A DNA stretch of 49,708 nucleotides from Azonexaceae bacterium (GTDB taxonomy: Bacteria > Pseudomonadota > Gammaproteobacteria > Burkholderiales > Rhodocyclaceae): NCBI GenBank assembly GCA_009469675.1, contig SSSZ01000107.1, forward strand, positions 1 through 49,708. Direction: 5' to 3'. The notes under the pieces were generated by a model that was not told where the DNA came from, searched no databases, and saw nothing but the letters and a program-made list of their open reading frames with translations. Each line of letters starts with the position of its first letter. The stretch's first letter is position 1. Positions 18,994-28,134 of the stretch are shown piece after piece. Made by a program: the position numbers and the translations under genes.

Positions 18994-19030
18994 CGTCGGC
19001 CGGCGAGGTGAGACGCCCGGCCGGCCGACG
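18994..19030. terminator. Possible bidirectional terminator between convergent genes
   Basis: A perfect 11-bp inverted repeat (CGTCGGCCGGC / GCCGGCCGACG, 15-base loop) fills the 60-base gap between the convergent chemoreceptor and DUF2062 genes. No T tract follows on either side, so it would work as a strong hairpin rather than a classical terminator. Confidence 0.55.
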
Positions 19031-19041
19031 GCGGGTGGCGC

Positions 19042-19578
19042 CTAGTGCCGGCGGGCCGAGCGTTGGCGCCAAGCCCGGATGAGATAGACCCGCCAGGCCG
19101 CCTGGACGGCACAATAACCGGCTCCGGCCAGGCCGGCGGCGAGCAGAACGAGGCCGATCCCGAGGGGCTTGCCCAGGCCGATCATCCAGTTGACCATGGC
19201 CTGGCTCCAGTCCACGGCGTGGCTCCAGTCGAAATCCGGCGGCGCCACGAAGCCCGCCCCGTCGCCGGTGGCGAGGCGCCCGATCTGGTAAGCCACGACG
19301 TAGAGCGGGACGATGGTGAAGGGGTTGGTGTAGAGCGTGGTGAACAGGGCGAGGGGTAGGTTGACCCGGAAGATCAGGGCGCAGATGGCGGCACCCAGCA
19401 TCTGGAAGGGTCCGGGGATGAGGCCGCAGAACATCCCGGCCGCCACCGCTCCGGCCGCCGAATGGCGGTTGAGGTGCCAGAGCCGCGGATGCAGCAGCGA
19501 CGATTCGAAGGGCCGTAACCAGCGGTTGTCGCGGATGGCGGCGTGGTCGGGGAGAAGCTTTCGCAAGTGCTTGCGCAT
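19042..19578 (-). CDS. DUF2062 membrane protein
   Basis: A 178-residue inner-membrane protein with the DUF2062 pattern: a short basic N-terminus (MRKHLRKLLPDHAAIR), then a hydrophobic stretch with GAVAAGMFCGLIPGPFQMLG, a second pair of helices with YTNPFTIVPLYVVAY, and a C-terminal helix near residue 140-165. The PGPFQ and TNP motifs are the conserved core of the family. I chose the ATG at 19578 because it gives the usual N-terminus; an ATG three codons earlier is also possible. In betaproteobacteria this gene commonly sits beside comEC. The function is unknown. Confidence 0.88.
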   Translation of the reverse strand: MRKHLRKLLPDHAAIRDNRWLRPFESSLLHPRLWHLNRHSAAGAVAAGMFCGLIPGPFQMLGAAICALIFRVNLPLALFTTLYTNPFTIVPLYVVAYQIGRLATGDGAGFVAPPDFDWSHAVDWSQAMVNWMIGLGKPLGIGLVLLAAGLAGAGYCAVQAAWRVYLIRAWRQRSARRH

Positions 19579-20098
19579 GCTTTGCATTATCCAAGAAACC
19601 GGCGGCGACGGCGCGCCGACCCCGGGGACGAAGGGTGCCAATCCGTTTGCCGCTGCCGGGGCGGGCCGGCCCGGCCTGGTCTGAACGATGCGGCCCAAGG
19701 CGGTGGCAGGGAGAAGGCGGGGCTTGAACCTTCGGGTCTTGAGCCGAGGTTAGCCGCTTGGCTTCATGGCGCGGCGAAGCGCTCGCCTTCCGGATTGATG
19801 CCCATTCGCCGGCAAACCGATCGGTTGTCGACTTCGCCTCGCCGCTCCGGCACGGGCTTCGGCTCGTCTTCGTGGCTCAATGTGAAAGCGAATTGGCAGT
19901 GGCCGTGTCCTGGCGCAGCGTTCCGGCCATCGGGGCCGGTGCTTTGATTAAACGGGTCGATGAGGCCGGCTCGCCGGCGAAGCGAGCCGCGACGACGGAG
20001 CCGACGGCCTTGCACCGCGACCCGGCAACGGCGGCAAAACAGGGGTTCGACGGCGATCCCGATTAGCCCTTGGCCTGCCGATTTGCGATGATTGCGGC
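19579..20098. other. 520-base gene-free region upstream of comEC
   Basis: The region separates the divergent DUF2062 and comEC genes. It holds repeat copy D (19798-19899) and a hairpin with perfect 7-bp arms at 19968-19988 (GGCTCGC / GCGAGCC). Short open frames across it are repeat-derived and have no family signature. I see no clear promoter and no RNA gene. Confidence 0.6.
19798..19899. repeat. Dispersed repeat, copy D, inverted orientation
   Basis: About 102 bp, in the opposite orientation to copies A-C: it starts near ATGCCCATTCGCC, contains AAACCGATCGGTTGTCGACTT and GGCTCGTCTTCG, and ends with GTGAAAGCGAATTGGCAG. It does not abut a stop codon; it lies in the DUF2062-comEC gap. Confidence 0.8.
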
Positions 20099-22432
20099 AT
20101 GCGTCTCGCCATCCTCGCTTTTGCCCTCGGTGTTCTCGTCCTGCAGGCCCAGCCGGTCTTGCCGCCCGGCGGGGCCTGGGCGGGCGCCGGCCTGCTTCTC
20201 CTGGTGCCCCTGGCGCGGCGCCAAAGCTGGCCGTGGCGGGCCTTGGCCCTGGCCGGCTGCCTGGCGGCCGGATTCGGCTGGGCCGCCTGGCGGGCCGAAC
20301 TGCGGCTTGCCGACGAACTGCCGGCGGCCTGGGAGGGCCGGGACGTCGAAGTGGTCGGCGTGGTCGCCGCCTTGCCCCAGGATTTTTCCCGCGGCAGCCG
20401 CTTCGAGTTCGACGTCGAGACCATCCTGACGGCCGGAGCCGTGGTGCCGGATCGCCTCATGCTGTCCTGGTACCGCGGCCCGGCCCCCGGCGAGGTAGGT
20501 GAAGCCGAGGCCCCGCCGGGCATCCGGGCCGGGGAGCGCTGGCGCTTCACGGTCCGCCTCAAGAAGCCGCGGGGCAACGCCAATCCCCAGGCCTTCGACT
20601 ACGAAGCCTGGTTGCTCGAACGGGGCATCCGCGCCACCGGCTACGTCCGTTCCCGGATCGCGGCCCCCCAGCGCCTGGCGCCCCTCGTCTGGGGCTTCGC
20701 CTACGGGGTCGAGCGCCTGCGCCAGGCGGTGCGGGACCGCTTCCTGACGGCCTTGCCGGAGGCCGAATTTCCCTACGCCGGCGTCTTGGTGGCCCTGGCG
20801 GTCGGCGACCAGCGGGCCATCCACGGCGACTTGTGGAATACCTTCAACCGCACCGGAACAACCCATCTGATGTCGATTTCCGGCCTCCATGTCACCCTCG
20901 TGGCAGCCCTTTTCGGTTTCCTGGCCGGCGCTGCCTGGCGCCGGGTGCCGGCCCTGGCCGGACGGGTTGCCGCCCAGCGTATCGCGCTTGCCGCCGGCGT
21001 CGGGGCAGCCTTCGCCTACACTTGGCTGGCCGGCTTCGGGGTGCCCGCCCAGCGTACCCTCTACATGCTCGCGGTGGCCGGCCTGGCCATGGCCTCGGGG
21101 CGGCAGGTCGGACCCGGACGGGTACTCGCTCTGGCGCTCCTGGCGGTTCTCGCCGTCGATCCCTGGGCCGTGCTGGCGGCCGGGTTCTGGCTTTCTTTCG
21201 GGGCGGTGGCGGCCTTGCTCTACGTCGGCTCGGCGACGGTGGGGGAGGCCGGCGGCTGGCGCCGGCACCTGCGGCAGTGGGGCCTGGTGCAGTGGGCGGC
21301 GACCCTGGCCTCGCTGCCCATTCTGCTCCTCGTCTTCCAGCAGTTTTCCCTGGTCTCGCCGCTGGCCAACGCCGTGGCGATCCCGGTGGTCAGCTTCATC
21401 GTCACGCCCCTTGCCCTCCTGGCGGCGGTGTTTCCCTTCTGGCCCCTGGGCGAGGGCGCCCACGCCGTGCAGGCCGGACTCATGGTCTTCCTCCAGTGGT
21501 GCGCCCAGGCGCCGGTCTGGCAGGCCGCGGCGCCGCCCGCCTGGGCGGCGGCCGCGGCGGCTGTGGGGGTGGCCGTCCTCCTGCTGCCCCGGGGCGTTCC
21601 GGGGCGTCTGGCGGGCGGCGTCCTGATCGCGCCGCTCCTCGCCTGGCCTCCCCCGCGGCCGGCCGCGGGGGAGGCCTGGATCACCGTGCTCGACGTCGGC
21701 CAGGGCCTCGCCGCCGTGGTCCAGACCCGGGAGCACACCCTGGTCTACGACCCGGGGCCGCTCTACAGCGCCGAATCCGACGCCGGCCAGCGCGTCGTCG
21801 TGCCCTACCTGCGCGTCCAGGGCGTCGACCGCCTCGACAAGCTCATCGTCACCCACCGGGACTCGGACCACGCCGGGGGTGCCGCGTCGGTGCGAGCGGC
21901 CATGCCGGTGGGCGAATTCCTGAGTTCCACCGGCGAAGCCGGCAGCACGCCCTGCCTGGCCGGCCAGCGCTGGTGGTGGGACGGCGTCGGCTTCGCCGTG
22001 CTCCATCCCGCCCCGGCCGACTACGGGGCCGGGGGCAAGGCCAACCATCTTTCCTGCGTCCTCCGGGTCGAGGCCGGGGGCGCCGCAGCGCTGCTCACCT
22101 CCGACATCGAGGCGCCGGACGAAGCGGCGCTGCTCGCCCGGGACGCCGCCGGCCTCAAGGCTGACGTCGTCCTGGTTCCCCACCATGGCAGCCGGACCTC
22201 GTCCACCGCCGCCTTCATCGCCGCCACCGGCGCCCGCCAGGCGGTGATTCCGGTCGGCTACCGGAACCGCTTCGGCCACCCCAAGGACGATGTGGTCGCC
22301 CGCTACGAGGGTGCCGGCATCACGCTCTGGCGCACCGACCGGGACGGCGCGGTGGGCATCCGCCTGGGACCGGGCGGCGCCGCCGTCGCGGGCTGGCGGG
22401 CCGAACACCGCCGCTACTGGCAGGGGCGTTGA
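20099..22432 (+). CDS. comEC: DNA internalisation competence protein ComEC/Rec2
   Basis: A 777-residue inner-membrane channel protein for uptake of transforming DNA. The order is an N-terminal DUF4131 region with two or three helices (to about residue 190), the multi-helix Competence domain (about 215-480; segment FNRTGTTHLMSISGLHVTL is diagnostic), and a C-terminal metallo-beta-lactamase domain from about 520 with VLDVGQGLAAVV, THRDSDHAGG and VPHHGSRTS. The last supplies the metal ligands of the presumed nuclease. The length is typical. Start ATG at 20099, with no strong ribosome site. The gene appears intact, so natural transformation is possible if the other com genes are present. Confidence 0.96.
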   Translation: MRLAILAFALGVLVLQAQPVLPPGGAWAGAGLLLLVPLARRQSWPWRALALAGCLAAGFGWAAWRAELRLADELPAAWEGRDVEVVGVVAALPQDFSRGSRFEFDVETILTAGAVVPDRLMLSWYRGPAPGEVGEAEAPPGIRAGERWRFTVRLKKPRGNANPQAFDYEAWLLERGIRATGYVRSRIAAPQRLAPLVWGFAYGVERLRQAVRDRFLTALPEAEFPYAGVLVALAVGDQRAIHGDLWNTFNRTGTTHLMSISGLHVTLVAALFGFLAGAAWRRVPALAGRVAAQRIALAAGVGAAFAYTWLAGFGVPAQRTLYMLAVAGLAMASGRQVGPGRVLALALLAVLAVDPWAVLAAGFWLSFGAVAALLYVGSATVGEAGGWRRHLRQWGLVQWAATLASLPILLLVFQQFSLVSPLANAVAIPVVSFIVTPLALLAAVFPFWPLGEGAHAVQAGLMVFLQWCAQAPVWQAAAPPAWAAAAAAVGVAVLLLPRGVPGRLAGGVLIAPLLAWPPPRPAAGEAWITVLDVGQGLAAVVQTREHTLVYDPGPLYSAESDAGQRVVVPYLRVQGVDRLDKLIVTHRDSDHAGGAASVRAAMPVGEFLSSTGEAGSTPCLAGQRWWWDGVGFAVLHPAPADYGAGGKANHLSCVLRVEAGGAAALLTSDIEAPDEAALLARDAAGLKADVVLVPHHGSRTSSTAAFIAATGARQAVIPVGYRNRFGHPKDDVVARYEGAGITLWRTDRDGAVGIRLGPGGAAVAGWRAEHRRYWQGR

Positions 22433-22506
22433 GGTTGCCGCGGCGCAGCCCGTCTAGGAGCCGGCCATGCCCTGATGCTATGCTTGCCGGCAAAAAAGGA
22501 GATGCC

Positions 22507-23403
22507 ATGGCTTGGATCGATTGTCTCAAGGGCTGTTTCGCCCGCCGGCCCGAAAGCGAGCAGAAGAGCGTGCGCTGCGCCAGTCCTACCGGCCTGCACC
22601 GCATGGCCTACCACCAATGGGGCGACCCCGCCAACCCGCGGGTGCTCGTCTGCGTCCACGGCCTGACCCGCAACGGCCGGGATTTCGACCACCTGGCGCG
22701 GAGCCTTGGCGCCCACTACCGCGTCGTCTGCCCCGACGTGGTCGGGCGCGGCCAGAGCGGCCGGCTCAGGGATCCCGCCGCCTACGGCATTCCCCAGTAC
22801 GTCGCCGACATGGTCACGCTTATTGCCCGCCTGGGGGTCGACCAGGTCCATTGGCTCGGCACCTCCATGGGCGGCCTCATCGGCATCGCCTTGGCCGGCC
22901 TGCCCGACACGCCCATCACGCGCCTGGTGCTCAACGACGTGGGGCCGGTGATTACCGGCGAATCCCTGCGCCGCATCGGCGAATACCTCGGCACCGACCC
23001 GACCTGGGCGAGCTTCGCCGAGGCCGAGGCCTATATCCGTCTCATCAGCGCCCCCTTCGGGCCGCTCACCGACGCCCAGTGGCGCCACATGACCGAAACC
23101 AGCGTGCGGCAGCGCCCCGACGGCCGCTGGGGCTTCATCTACGATCCGGCCATCGCCGCTCCCTTCAAGGCCGCCTTCGCCGCCACCGACATCGACCTGT
23201 GGCCGATGTACGAACTGGTCTCCTGTCCGACCCTGGCCGTCCGGGGCGCCGAATCCGACCTCCTGCGGCGGGAGACCTGGCTGCAGATGGCCGAGCGCGG
23301 CCCCCGGGCAAAGCTCGCCGAAATCCCCGGGGTCGGCCACGCCCCGATGTTCATGAGCGACGACCAGGTGGCCGTGGTCCGCGATTTCCTGCTGGCCCCA
23401 TGA
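22507..23403 (+). CDS. Alpha/beta hydrolase
   Basis: A 298-residue alpha/beta-hydrolase with a full catalytic triad visible: nucleophile Ser120 in GTSMGG, acid Asp251 in GAESD, and His278 in GVGHAP; the oxyanion loop is VHGLTRNG. No signal peptide. The ATG at 22507 has AAGGAG at the right distance; an earlier ATG in the same frame is less likely. It overlaps the next hydrolase gene by four bases (ATGA), so the two form an operon. The substrate is not evident; relatives include esterases and 3-oxoadipate enol-lactonase-like enzymes. Confidence 0.9.
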   Translation: MAWIDCLKGCFARRPESEQKSVRCASPTGLHRMAYHQWGDPANPRVLVCVHGLTRNGRDFDHLARSLGAHYRVVCPDVVGRGQSGRLRDPAAYGIPQYVADMVTLIARLGVDQVHWLGTSMGGLIGIALAGLPDTPITRLVLNDVGPVITGESLRRIGEYLGTDPTWASFAEAEAYIRLISAPFGPLTDAQWRHMTETSVRQRPDGRWGFIYDPAIAAPFKAAFAATDIDLWPMYELVSCPTLAVRGAESDLLRRETWLQMAERGPRAKLAEIPGVGHAPMFMSDDQVAVVRDFLLAP

Positions 23404-24173
23404 AGCACCTCAGCGTTTGCGGCCTGCGGCTCGAGTACCGCGATCACCCGGCCGCCGCGCCGGGCCGGCCGACCCTCGTCGTGCTCCATGAGGGGTTGGG
23501 CTGCGTCACCCTGTGGCGGCACTTTCCCGAACAACTGGCGGCGGCCACCGGCTGCCGCACCATCGTCTGGTCCCGGGCCGGCTACGGTCACTCCCAACCC
23601 TGGCCCCAGGCCCGCACCCCGCGCTACATGCACCGCGAGGCCCTGGAGGCCCTGCCCGAGTTCCTCGCCGCCCTGGAAATCGAGCGTCCGCTCCTGGTCG
23701 GCCACAGCGACGGCGGCAGCATCGCCCTGATCTACGCCGGAGCCTTTCCCGAGCGCCCCCTGGGGGTGGCGGTCATGGCCCCCCACGAATTTGTCGAGGC
23801 CGAGACCCTCGCCGGCATCCGCGCCGCCCGGGAGACCTGGGAAAACTCCGATTGGCGATGCAAGCTCGGGCGCTACCACCACCTCCCCGAGCAGGTATTT
23901 CACGACTGGAACGATACCTGGCTGTCGCCCGAATTCCGCGACTGGAACATCGAGGCATACCTCCCCGCCATCCGCTGCCCGGTGCTGGCCATTCAGGGCG
24001 AGGACGACGAATACGCCACCATGCGCCAGATCGACGCCATTGCGGCGGCGGTGCCCGGAACCGAACTCCTGAAACTCGCCCGCTGCGGCCATTCGCCCCA
24101 CCGGGATCAGCCGGCGGCGGTATTGTCGGCCTTGGCCGCCTGGGTCGGCCGGGTGAGCGGATCCTGCCGGTAG
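23400..24173 (+). CDS. Alpha/beta hydrolase, second gene of the pair
   Basis: A 257-residue alpha/beta-hydrolase with nucleophile Ser103 in VGHSDGG, an acid in the QGEDDEYAT segment (about residues 199-207) and His231 in RCGHSPH. It is only distantly related to the preceding hydrolase (nucleophile elbow GHSDGG against GTSMGG), so they are not recent duplicates. Its last 67 bases, coding for residues after the catalytic histidine, overlap the 3' end of mtfA on the opposite strand. The substrate is unknown. Confidence 0.88.
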   Translation: MKHLSVCGLRLEYRDHPAAAPGRPTLVVLHEGLGCVTLWRHFPEQLAAATGCRTIVWSRAGYGHSQPWPQARTPRYMHREALEALPEFLAALEIERPLLVGHSDGGSIALIYAGAFPERPLGVAVMAPHEFVEAETLAGIRAARETWENSDWRCKLGRYHHLPEQVFHDWNDTWLSPEFRDWNIEAYLPAIRCPVLAIQGEDDEYATMRQIDAIAAAVPGTELLKLARCGHSPHRDQPAAVLSALAAWVGRVSGSCR

Positions 24174-24889
24174 TAGCGGCGGAAGAGGTCGTAGAGTTCG
24201 GGGTATTCGGCGGCCACCAGGGCGGGCGTCTCAAAAAAGGATTCGCTGACCACGGCGAAGAACTCCGCAGGATGTTCGGCCCCGTAGGTATCGATCGTCG
24301 TGTCTTCGCCGCCGTCGACGCGGCGGCAGAAATCGTCGTAGGCGGCGAACAGGACTTCTTCCCAGCCCTCGCGGGCGAGACCCGGGGGCAGGGCGGGCAC
24401 GCCGTCGGCCTCCCCGTTGAGCATGTCGAGCTTGTGGGCGAATTCGTGGATGACTACGTTGTAGCCTTCCCCCGCCATCTGGGCGTCACGCCAGGAGACG
24501 ATGAGGGGGCCGCCGGCCCAGGCTTCGCCCGAGGCCGGTTCGTCGTATTCGTGGACGACGCCGAATTCGTCCTCGACGATGCGGGGAATGACGAACTCGT
24601 CGGGGTATACGATTATCCCCACCCAGCCGCGGTAGGCCTCCAGTCCCAGGGCGAGGATGGGCAGGCAGCCCTGGACGGCGATCGAGGCGCACATGGCGTC
24701 GCTCAGTTCGAGGCCGCCGGCGGCGGTGAATTCCTTTTCGTCGAGAAAGTCCTCGACCAGGCGGCGCAGCGCCTCCAGTTCGGCGGGGGCGAGACAGGCG
24801 ACGAAGGGCAGCCCGGCGACGGTGGTACGCCAGAGATCGTCGGGGAGTTTTCTCCGCGCCGGGCGCCGGAACCAGTCGAGGAGGCCCAT
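24107..24889 (-). CDS. mtfA: Zinc-dependent peptidase MtfA
   Basis: MtfA is a cytosolic zinc aminopeptidase that in Escherichia coli also sequesters the repressor Mlc. The 260-residue protein has the metalloprotease motif HEFAHKLD (His148, Glu149, His152), with a likely third ligand Glu in AEHPAEFFAVVSESFFE near residue 210. The N-terminal MGLLDWFRR matches the family start, so the ATG at 24889 is chosen over an upstream one. It overlaps the EamA transporter stop (ATGA) and is probably co-transcribed with it. The 3' end overlaps the hydrolase gene on the other strand by 67 bases. Confidence 0.93.
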   Translation of the reverse strand: MGLLDWFRRPARRKLPDDLWRTTVAGLPFVACLAPAELEALRRLVEDFLDEKEFTAAGGLELSDAMCASIAVQGCLPILALGLEAYRGWVGIIVYPDEFVIPRIVEDEFGVVHEYDEPASGEAWAGGPLIVSWRDAQMAGEGYNVVIHEFAHKLDMLNGEADGVPALPPGLAREGWEEVLFAAYDDFCRRVDGGEDTTIDTYGAEHPAEFFAVVSESFFETPALVAAEYPELYDLFRRYYRQDPLTRPTQAAKADNTAAG

Positions 24890-25785
24890 CAGGCTTTCCG
24901 CGTCGTCATCCAGATGCCGCTGAAGATGAGGGCGATGCCGACATAGTGATACCACTGGGGAACCTCGGCGAGAAAAATCGCCGAGAGCAGGGTGCCGAAG
25001 ACCGGCATGAGATGGATGAACAGGCTGGCCTTGTTGGCGCCGACTTCGGCTACGCCGCGGTTGTAGAAGACATAGCCGAGAAAGCCGGGAAAGATGCCGA
25101 CGTAGGCGAGGGATGCCAGGGAACCCAGGTGCACGCTGATGCTCCGGCCCTGGGAGATTTCCCAGGCGTAGGCCGGCGCCAGCGCGGCGAGGCCGATGAC
25201 GGTGAGGGCCGCCAGCATGAGCATGGGGTCGACACCGCTCGGGCGCCAGGCCAGCCCCACCGTGTAGATCGCCCAGACGACGACGGCCGCCAGCATCCAG
25301 AGATCGCCGACGTTGAGGTTGAGGCCGGCGAGAACCCCGGGGTCGCCGCGGGCCACGATGGTCACCGCCCCGGCCAGGGAGACGAGGACGCCGATTCCCT
25401 CCGCAACCCGCAGGCGCTTGCCGAGAAAGGCCCAGGAAATGGCGATGGTGGCGATGGGAATGAAGGAATTGAGCAACACCGCGTTGGTGGCGCCGGTGTA
25501 TTGCAGCGCCAGGTAGGCGAAGGTGTTGTAGCCGCCGACGCCAAGCAGGCCGAGGACGAGCAGGGCCTTCCAGCCCCGGGCCAGCAGCGGCAGTTGATGG
25601 CGGTGGGGCCAGGCGAAGGGCAGGGTCAGGCCGAGGGCGATGGCCCAGCGCCAGAACGCCAGGGCGAGGGGCGGGATGTCGGCCCGGATGCCGCGGCCGA
25701 GCACCATGTTTCCCGACCAGAAGAGGACGGTGAGGGTGAGCAGCAGGTAGGGGTTGGTGTAGACAGGGGCTTTGGCGGCGGACAT
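24889..25785 (-). CDS. EamA/DMT-superfamily transporter
   Basis: A 298-residue inner-membrane protein with ten predicted helices arranged as two EamA repeats: residues about 10-140 (FWSGNMVLGRGIRADIPPLA is the typical first repeat start) and 155-295 (GDLWMLAAVVVWAIYTVG begins the second). DMT transporters usually export amino acids or other metabolites; the substrate cannot be told from sequence. Start ATG at 25785. The frame continues open upstream through the opposite-strand relA gene only as a shadow. Confidence 0.93.
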   Translation of the reverse strand: MSAAKAPVYTNPYLLLTLTVLFWSGNMVLGRGIRADIPPLALAFWRWAIALGLTLPFAWPHRHQLPLLARGWKALLVLGLLGVGGYNTFAYLALQYTGATNAVLLNSFIPIATIAISWAFLGKRLRVAEGIGVLVSLAGAVTIVARGDPGVLAGLNLNVGDLWMLAAVVVWAIYTVGLAWRPSGVDPMLMLAALTVIGLAALAPAYAWEISQGRSISVHLGSLASLAYVGIFPGFLGYVFYNRGVAEVGANKASLFIHLMPVFGTLLSAIFLAEVPQWYHYVGIALIFSGIWMTTRKA

Positions 25786-25881
25786 GGCGGGATTATGCCC
25801 CAAGGGGAAGCCGGGCTGGCCGCCCGCCTGGGCCAAGGCTCGCTTCGGGTGAAGGGCGGCGCCCGGCCCGGATTTGGACGG

Positions 25882-25887
25882 TATAAT
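25882..25887 (+). promoter_or_regulatory. Perfect -10 box immediately upstream of relA
   Basis: TATAAT ends seven bases before the relA ATG, with no good -35 at 16-18 bases and no ribosome binding site between it and the ATG. If it is used, transcription would begin at or within the start codon. Confidence 0.4.
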
Positions 25888-25893
25888 CGGACC

Positions 25894-28116
25894 ATGGTTT
25901 CCCTGGTCCATTCCGTCGCCGCCCAGAGCGACTTCGAACAATACCTCCTGACTCTGGCCGAGGGTTTGGGCGAGGAAGAATCCCGCCGCTTGCGCGACGC
26001 CGTCGAATACGCCTGGCGGGCCTACGGCGAGGCCACCCTGGGGAGCGGCGAACGCATCTGGTCCCACGCCCTGGGCATGGCGCTCATCATCACCGGCCTC
26101 AAGCTCGACGGCGATTCCCGCGTGGCGGCGCTGCTCTTCGCCATCCCCTCCCACGACGAACACGGCCTGGCCAACATCGAGGCCCGCTTCGGCAAATCGG
26201 TCGCCCACCTGGTGGGCGGCATCTCGCGGCTCAACCGCCTGCGCCCCATCGCCCGCGGCTTCGTCGCCGTCAATATCGAGGCCGGCGAAGTCAATCCCCA
26301 CGAGATGAAGGCGCAGATCGAAGTCCTGCGCAAGATGCTGCTGGCCATGGTCGAGGACATCCGGGTGGTGCTCTTGCGCCTGGCCAGCCGCACCCAGACC
26401 TTGCGCTTCTACGCCGCCAATCCGGACGACCTGCGGGTCCAGGTGGCGCGGGAAACCCTCGAACTCTATTCGCCCCTCGCCAACCGCCTGGGGGTCTGGG
26501 AACTGAAGTGGGAACTGGAGGACATGTCCTTCCGCTTCCTCCACCCCGACACCTACAAGAAGGTGGCGAAGATGCTCGACGAGAAGCGTCTGGAGCGCGA
26601 GCAGTTCATCGCCGACGCCATCGTCCGCCTGCGCCAGGAACTGAAGACCGTGGGCGTCGAGAATGCCGAAATCTACGGGCGACCCAAGCACATCTACAGC
26701 ATCTGGAACAAGATGCGCAAGAAGGATGTCGATTTTTCCGAAGTCTATGACGTACGCGCCCTGCGGGTCATCGTCGACGACATCAAGGACTGCTACACCG
26801 TGCTCGGCATCGTGCACAACATGTGGACCCCCATTCCCAAGGAATTCGACGACTACATCTCCAATCCCAAGGGCAACTATTACCGCTCGCTCCACACCGC
26901 CGTGCGTTGCCCCGACGGGCGCAGTCTGGAGGTGCAGATCCGCACCTGGGACATGCACAAACACGCCGAGCTGGGGGTGGCCGCCCACTGGCGCTACAAG
27001 GAAGGCAGCCGGCACGGCGCCGAGGACAGCTACGACGAAAAGATCGCCTGGCTGCGCCAGCTCCTGACCTGGAAGGACGAGGTCACCGACAGTTCGGACT
27101 GGGTCAACCACTACAAGCAGGCGGCCTTGGACGAGACCCTCTACGTCATCACGCCCCAGGGCCGGGTGGTGGACCTGCCGGCCGGCGCGACGCCGGTGGA
27201 TTTCGCCTACCGGGTGCACACCGACCTCGGCCATCGCTGCCGCGGCGCCAAGGTCAACGGCCAGCTGGTACCTCTCAACACGCCGCTGGAAACCGGCCAG
27301 CGGGTCGAAATCGTCACGGCCAAGCACGGCGGCCCCTCCCGCGACTGGCTCAACCCCGCCCAGGGCTACATCCAGACCAAGAGCGCCCGGGTCAAGGTGC
27401 GCCAGTGGTTTTCCAACCTCGCCCTGGAAGAAACCCTGGCCGAAGGGCGCGGTATCATCACCAAGGAATTGCAGCGCCTGGGCCAGACCAGCGCCAACCT
27501 CGACGATCTCGCCCACAAGCTCGGCCATACCCGGGCCGACGACCTCTATATCGCCGCCGCCCGCGGCGAGATGAACCTGCGCCAGTTCCAGGCGGTGGCC
27601 CGGGGCGTCGATTTCGACGCCGAGAACCTGCCCCCCGACGAAGTCCAGACCAAGCCGAGCAAACCCGCCGAGGGCAACCAGGGCATCCTCATCGTCGGCG
27701 TCGATAAGCTCCTCACCCAGCTCGCCCGCTGCTGCAAGCCGGCGCCGCCGGACTCCATCCAGGGTTTCGTCACCCGCGGCAAGGGTGTGTCGATCCACCG
27801 CGCCGACTGTCCCAATTTCGCCAACCTGGCGGCGCTCCATCCCGAGCGGGTCATCGAGACCGACTGGGGCGGCCAGACCACCGGCGTCTTCGCCACCGAC
27901 ATCGTGGTCGACGCCCACGACCGCCAGGGCTTGCTGCGCGATATCTCGGACGTGTTCACCCGCGAGAAGATCAACGTCATCGGCGTCAATACCCAGTCGA
28001 AACAGGGCCGGGCCCACATGGGCTTCACCGTCGAGATCGGCAACCTGCAGCAGATTCAGCGCACCCTGGCGCTGATCCACGAAGTCGAAGGCGTCGTCGC
28101 GGCTCGCCGCGTGTAA
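25894..28116 (+). CDS. relA: GTP/ATP pyrophosphokinase RelA ((p)ppGpp synthetase)
   Basis: RelA makes (p)ppGpp on stalled ribosomes. The 740-residue protein has an N-terminal pseudo-hydrolase domain in which the HDxxED motif is replaced (LLFAIPSHDEHG), so it cannot hydrolyse. The synthetase domain has GRPKHIYSIWNKM near residue 265 and the EFDDYISNPKGNYYRSLHT motif near 315; the EFDD form marks monofunctional RelA, not SpoT. TGS (about 410-470), the helical region, a Cys-rich zinc-finger segment ARCCKPAPP...HRADCPN near 610-645 and a C-terminal ACT domain follow. All domains are intact. The start at 25894 has no ribosome binding site and follows a TATAAT box. Confidence 0.97.
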   Translation: MVSLVHSVAAQSDFEQYLLTLAEGLGEEESRRLRDAVEYAWRAYGEATLGSGERIWSHALGMALIITGLKLDGDSRVAALLFAIPSHDEHGLANIEARFGKSVAHLVGGISRLNRLRPIARGFVAVNIEAGEVNPHEMKAQIEVLRKMLLAMVEDIRVVLLRLASRTQTLRFYAANPDDLRVQVARETLELYSPLANRLGVWELKWELEDMSFRFLHPDTYKKVAKMLDEKRLEREQFIADAIVRLRQELKTVGVENAEIYGRPKHIYSIWNKMRKKDVDFSEVYDVRALRVIVDDIKDCYTVLGIVHNMWTPIPKEFDDYISNPKGNYYRSLHTAVRCPDGRSLEVQIRTWDMHKHAELGVAAHWRYKEGSRHGAEDSYDEKIAWLRQLLTWKDEVTDSSDWVNHYKQAALDETLYVITPQGRVVDLPAGATPVDFAYRVHTDLGHRCRGAKVNGQLVPLNTPLETGQRVEIVTAKHGGPSRDWLNPAQGYIQTKSARVKVRQWFSNLALEETLAEGRGIITKELQRLGQTSANLDDLAHKLGHTRADDLYIAAARGEMNLRQFQAVARGVDFDAENLPPDEVQTKPSKPAEGNQGILIVGVDKLLTQLARCCKPAPPDSIQGFVTRGKGVSIHRADCPNFANLAALHPERVIETDWGGQTTGVFATDIVVDAHDRQGLLRDISDVFTREKINVIGVNTQSKQGRAHMGFTVEIGNLQQIQRTLALIHEVEGVVAARRV

Positions 28117-28134
28117 GCTGCGGTTTGCTGCCGC

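Noticed and set aside
19715-19800. Possible tRNA-like remnant (minus-strand GGTTCAAGCC near 19720)
   Set aside because: The surrounding bases do not form a five-base T stem, anticodon arm or acceptor stem; it is only a chance T-loop-like string.
19758-20066. 102-codon frame upstream of comEC
   Set aside because: Its first half is a translation of repeat copy D; no ribosome binding site and no family signature.
24946-25893. Long upstream extension of relA
   Set aside because: It is antisense to the EamA transporter gene and has no family match; the RelA N-terminus begins at 25894.
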